This document shows positions 6,921 through 8,762 of a DNA stretch of 8,762 nucleotides, piece after piece (position 1 is the first letter of the stretch; every line of letters starts with the position of its first letter). The notes beneath the pieces were generated by a model. The model was not told the DNA's origin. It ran no database searches and was given only the letters and a program-made list of their open reading frames with translations. The position numbers were made by a program, and so were the translations under genes. The stretch comes from Sediminibacterium sp. (GTDB lineage Bacteria > Bacteroidota > Bacteroidia > Chitinophagales > Chitinophagaceae): contig JALRFB010000028.1 in assembly GCA_023256555.1 (NCBI GenBank), positions 1 to 8,762 of the forward strand, read 5' to 3'.

Positions 6921-7994
6921 ATGCAGTTCCGCAATTTTAAAATGGTCGACTATGTGGTGTATGGTCGTGGAAGTTTTAATCAATTAGATGAAATTATCGC
7001 TCCAAGAAGAAAGGGTGATTTTCCTATGATCTTTTTTGTGGATCATTATTTTGAAGGAAAGCCATTGGTGTCTCGTGTTCCCTTAAGAGGAAAAGATAAA
7101 ATTGTATTTGTAGACGTAACGCATGAACCCAAAACAAAACAAGTAGATGCATTGGCTGCTGATTTAAAAGCAGAGTTTGGCCAAGTGAGCGGCATCATTG
7201 GTATTGGAGGAGGCTCTACAATGGATTTAGCGAAAGCGGTATCATTAATGATGACCAATCCAGGTTCTTCTGCAGATTACCAAGGTTGGGATTTAGTAAA
7301 ACAAGCGGGTGTTTATAAAGTAGGTATTCCCACTCTAAGTGGCACTGGTGCCGAAGTAAGTAGAACCACCGTATTAACAGGACCAACAAGAAAATTAGGA
7401 ATGAATTCAGATTTCACTCCATTTGATCAAATTGTATTGGATCCTGAATTAACCAAAGACGCTCCGGTAAATCAACGTTTCTATACAGGAATGGATTGTT
7501 ATATACATTGTATTGAAAGTTTGGAAGGAACTTTTTTAAATGAGTTTAGTAAAAGCTATGGCGAAAAGGCCCTAGATCTTTGTAGAAAAGTATTTGTAGA
7601 AAAGAAAGAATGGAATGATGAATCTGACGATCAATTAATGATGGCATCTTATGCAGGAGGCATGAGCATTGCCTATAGCCAAGTAGGTGTAGCCCATGCG
7701 GTAAGTTATGGTTTAAGTTATTTATTGGGCACCAAGCACGGAATTGGTAACTGCATAGTGATGAATCATTTAGAAGAGTATTATCCAGCAGGTGTGAAAG
7801 AATTTAAATTCATGGTGGAGAAGAATCATATTGAAATACCCACTGGTATATGTGCTGATTTAACCGAAGAACAATTTGATGCCATGATTAATGTATCCTT
7901 GGGTATGAAACCTCTTTGGGAAAATGCTTTAGGAAAAGATTGGGAAAAAATTATGACTCGCGAAAAATTAAGAGCATTATACGGAAAGCTTTAA
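6921..7994 (+). CDS. kdnB: Iron-type alcohol dehydrogenase, KdnB-like (3-deoxy-manno-octulosonate 8-oxidase)
   Basis: A 357-aa member of the group III metal-dependent alcohol dehydrogenases. Its N-terminus (MQFRNFKMVDYVVYGRGSF) and several blocks, namely YQGWDLVK (120-127), PTLSGTGAE (137-145), FYTGMDCYIHCIESLEGTF (187-205), MSIAYSQVG (248-256) and GLSYLLG (264-270), closely match my memory of Shewanella KdnB, which oxidises C8 of Kdo to the aldehyde on the way to 8-amino-Kdo. The nucleotide-binding GIGGGSTMD is at 94-102. Metal ligands are complete: D192, H196, H259 and H273. Length equals that of KdnB. It begins 10 nt after the transporter and sits two genes after kdsB, as expected for a Kdo-modifying enzyme. 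The partner aminotransferase KdnA is absent from the window. Family is certain; the Kdo 8-oxidase call is from remembered similarity plus context. Confidence 0.85.
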   Translation: MQFRNFKMVDYVVYGRGSFNQLDEIIAPRRKGDFPMIFFVDHYFEGKPLVSRVPLRGKDKIVFVDVTHEPKTKQVDALAADLKAEFGQVSGIIGIGGGSTMDLAKAVSLMMTNPGSSADYQGWDLVKQAGVYKVGIPTLSGTGAEVSRTTVLTGPTRKLGMNSDFTPFDQIVLDPELTKDAPVNQRFYTGMDCYIHCIESLEGTFLNEFSKSYGEKALDLCRKVFVEKKEWNDESDDQLMMASYAGGMSIAYSQVGVAHAVSYGLSYLLGTKHGIGNCIVMNHLEEYYPAGVKEFKFMVEKNHIEIPTGICADLTEEQFDAMINVSLGMKPLWENALGKDWEKIMTREKLRALYGKL

Positions 7995-8011
7995 GCTGTA
8001 TCTTTGTCCTG

Positions 8012-8353
8012 ATGAAAAGATATATAGTAGGCATATTGATAATATTGACTTGTTTGCAACCCTTTGTTGCCAACGCATTATTATTGAATCCTATTGTTAA
8101 TGCGACTTTTACTAAATATGTTCCCAAAATTTCCAAATCTACTTCTAATCAACATAGGGAATCTGTAGAAGCTATTGTATTAGATGAAGACGAAGAGGAT
8201 GAAGAACAATTAAGTAGCACTGATTTAGGAAGTATTACATCATTTATACTCAAGGTTTATTTTAAAGAAAAGCCAACTATTTCGCTTTTCACCACAAAAA
8301 TTAAACACTCCAATAAACCACTGTTTATTCTTTGGAGTGTGTTTCGAATTTAA
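8012..8353 (+). CDS. Small secreted or membrane-anchored acidic protein of unknown function
   Basis: I do not recognise this 113-aa protein. It begins with a signal-peptide-like segment (MKRY then hydrophobic 5-20, possible cleavage after ANA at 20-22). Then come a basic stretch KYVPKISKSTSNQHR (35-49), a strongly acidic patch LDEDEEDEE (57-65), and a hydrophobic, basic C-terminal part ending FILWSVFRI. The frame is open upstream to a TTG at 7916, but that would overlap kdnB by 79 nt. ATG 8012, 17 nt after the kdnB stop, gives a signal sequence and is preferred. It is the last gene of the run before the RND adaptor. The 3' end of the gene contains a strong hairpin. It may be a small envelope protein, or possibly an accessory to the adjacent efflux operon. 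A non-coding leader read by chance is also possible but less likely given the signal peptide. Confidence 0.6.
   Translation: MKRYIVGILIILTCLQPFVANALLLNPIVNATFTKYVPKISKSTSNQHRESVEAIVLDEDEEDEEQLSSTDLGSITSFILKVYFKEKPTISLFTTKIKHSNKPLFILWSVFRI
8305..8340 (+). terminator. Long imperfect hairpin at the end of the small acidic-protein gene
   Basis: ACACTCCAA (8305-8313) pairs perfectly with TTGGAGTGT (8332-8340). Inside this, TAAAC (8314-8318) pairs with GTTTA (8323-8327) around a CACT loop, leaving a TTCT bulge (8328-8331). The result is 14 bp in total, lying within the last codons of the gene and 10 nt before its stop codon. The downstream sequence is AT-rich but has no continuous T-tract, so it is a possible transcript end or 3'-stabilising structure rather than a textbook terminator. 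A second small pairing, GGAGC (8365-8369) with GCTCC (8379-8383), follows it. Confidence 0.4.
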
Positions 8354-8376
8354 AATTTAGTTACGGAGCTTTTTTA

Positions 8377-8410
8377 TTGCTCCTTGAAAGTGGTTATTAC
8401 TTTTTGTAAT
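8377..8410 (+). promoter_or_regulatory. Candidate promoter/operator of the RND adaptor gene
   Basis: TTG (8377-8379) is followed 18 nt later by TACTTTTTG (8398-8406), one base longer than the Bacteroidota -7 consensus TAnnTTTG. A transcript would start near 8412, giving a leader of about 50 nt. The -7-like element overlaps an inverted repeat ATTAC-N5-GTAAT (8396-8410) that could serve as a repressor site; efflux operons are often locally repressed, but no regulator gene is visible here. The match is imperfect. The rest of the 8354-8463 gap shows nothing else clear. Confidence 0.27.
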
Positions 8411-8463
8411 GAGTAATCCACCTATTCCCTTGTAATTTATATTCCATACATATGTTAATTTTT

Positions 8464-8762
8464 ATGAAACAAACAAAGTTGTTTTTAAGCGTTTTTGCGT
8501 TGATGAGTTTATTGGCTTGTCAAACAAAAAAAACATCCAAAGAAGAAGTTGAAAGCTTTATTGTAACCAATCCATTAGTGACTGATACCAGTTTTATCAA
8601 AGAGTACGTAGCTGAAATTCAGTCTATCCAAAACGTAGAAATCAGGGCTAAAGTAAAAGGCTTTATTGAATCCATTAAAGTGGATGAGGGTCAAAAAGTA
8701 AAAGCTGGACAATTGTTGTTTACTATTAGACCACGTGAGTATGAAGTGGAATTATTAAAAGC
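8464..8762 (+). CDS. RND efflux periplasmic adaptor (membrane fusion protein), lipoprotein, N-terminal part
   Basis: The gene runs off the window end after 99 full codons. It begins with a lipoprotein signal peptide (MKQTKLFLSVFALMSLLAC, lipobox LLAC with Cys19 as lipid attachment site). A linker follows, then the barrel-sandwich entry typical of AcrA/MexA-like adaptors: FIKEYVAEIQSIQNVEIRAK (about 45-64), then VKGFIESIKVDEGQKVKAGQ (65-84) and LLFTIRPREYEVEL (85-98), leading into the alpha-hairpin. Such adaptors link an inner-membrane RND pump to an outer-membrane channel. An in-frame ATG at 8452 would add MLIF; I prefer 8464 because it gives the classic charged start to the signal peptide. 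The pump and channel genes are expected just outside the window. The pump's substrate cannot be told. Confidence 0.93.
   Translation, partial: MKQTKLFLSVFALMSLLACQTKKTSKEEVESFIVTNPLVTDTSFIKEYVAEIQSIQNVEIRAKVKGFIESIKVDEGQKVKAGQLLFTIRPREYEVELLK

Noticed and set aside
7916..8011. N-terminal extension of the small acidic protein from TTG 7916
   Set aside because: It would overlap kdnB by 79 nt in another frame, gives a basic non-signal N-terminus, and hides the signal peptide that ATG 8012 provides.
8365..8383. GGAGC-N9-GCTCC hairpin with T-run, as a terminator
   Set aside because: The T-run lies in the loop, not after the stem, and the stem is only 5 bp; noted as minor pairing next to the stronger hairpin.
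1..8762. Search for a defence system, mobile element, CRISPR array, toxin-antitoxin pair or RNA gene
   Set aside because: All long frames are explained by housekeeping, envelope and transport genes; no repeat array, transposase, integrase, tRNA-like fold or restriction/nuclease gene was seen.

Overview
The window is AT-rich and carries compact, mostly single-domain housekeeping and envelope genes. Start codons mostly lack Shine-Dalgarno sequences. The proteins look like those of Bacteroidota: a Bacteroidota-style NagA metal site, an Asn/Lys/Ile-rich beta clamp, and a lipoprotein RND adaptor. My best guess is a Chitinophagaceae-like member (inference from protein style; no 16S or other marker is present). 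No mobile element, CRISPR array, tRNA or rRNA was seen.

Layout. (1) Positions 1-240 hold the 3' end of thiL (thiamine-monophosphate kinase) on the plus strand. It converges on a three-gene minus-strand group. (2) Positions 257-2666, minus strand, read in transcription order: recX (RecA modulator), a YafV-type omega-amidase of the nitrilase superfamily, and nagA (N-acetylglucosamine-6-phosphate deacetylase). Both gaps are 29 nt, so this is probably one transcript. (3) An 88-nt divergent gap (2667-2754) separates recX from dnaN (DNA polymerase III beta clamp, plus strand), which ends in a clear rho-independent terminator (3897-3928). (4) Positions 3958-8353, plus strand, form a tight run: a fatty acid hydroxylase/sterol desaturase family membrane protein, kdsB (CMP-Kdo synthetase) overlapping it by one base, an MFS sugar-porter-family transporter, an iron-type alcohol dehydrogenase closely resembling KdnB (Kdo 8-oxidase), and a small secreted or membrane-anchored acidic protein of unknown function. 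(5) From 8464 to the window end is the start of a lipoprotein periplasmic adaptor of an RND efflux system.

How the genes work together. The most interesting part is region 4. KdnB was characterised in Shewanella, where it oxidises C8 of Kdo so that the aminotransferase KdnA can make 8-amino-Kdo, which KdsB then activates with CTP. Here kdsB and a KdnB-like gene lie in one apparent transcription unit with a sugar porter between them. This suggests the organism modifies its LPS inner-core Kdo to 8-amino-Kdo. No KdnA-type aminotransferase lies in the window, so the pathway is incomplete as seen. The oxidoreductase-like membrane hydroxylase coupled to kdsB and the porter are candidate accessory parts of this envelope pathway, but that link rests on gene order alone.
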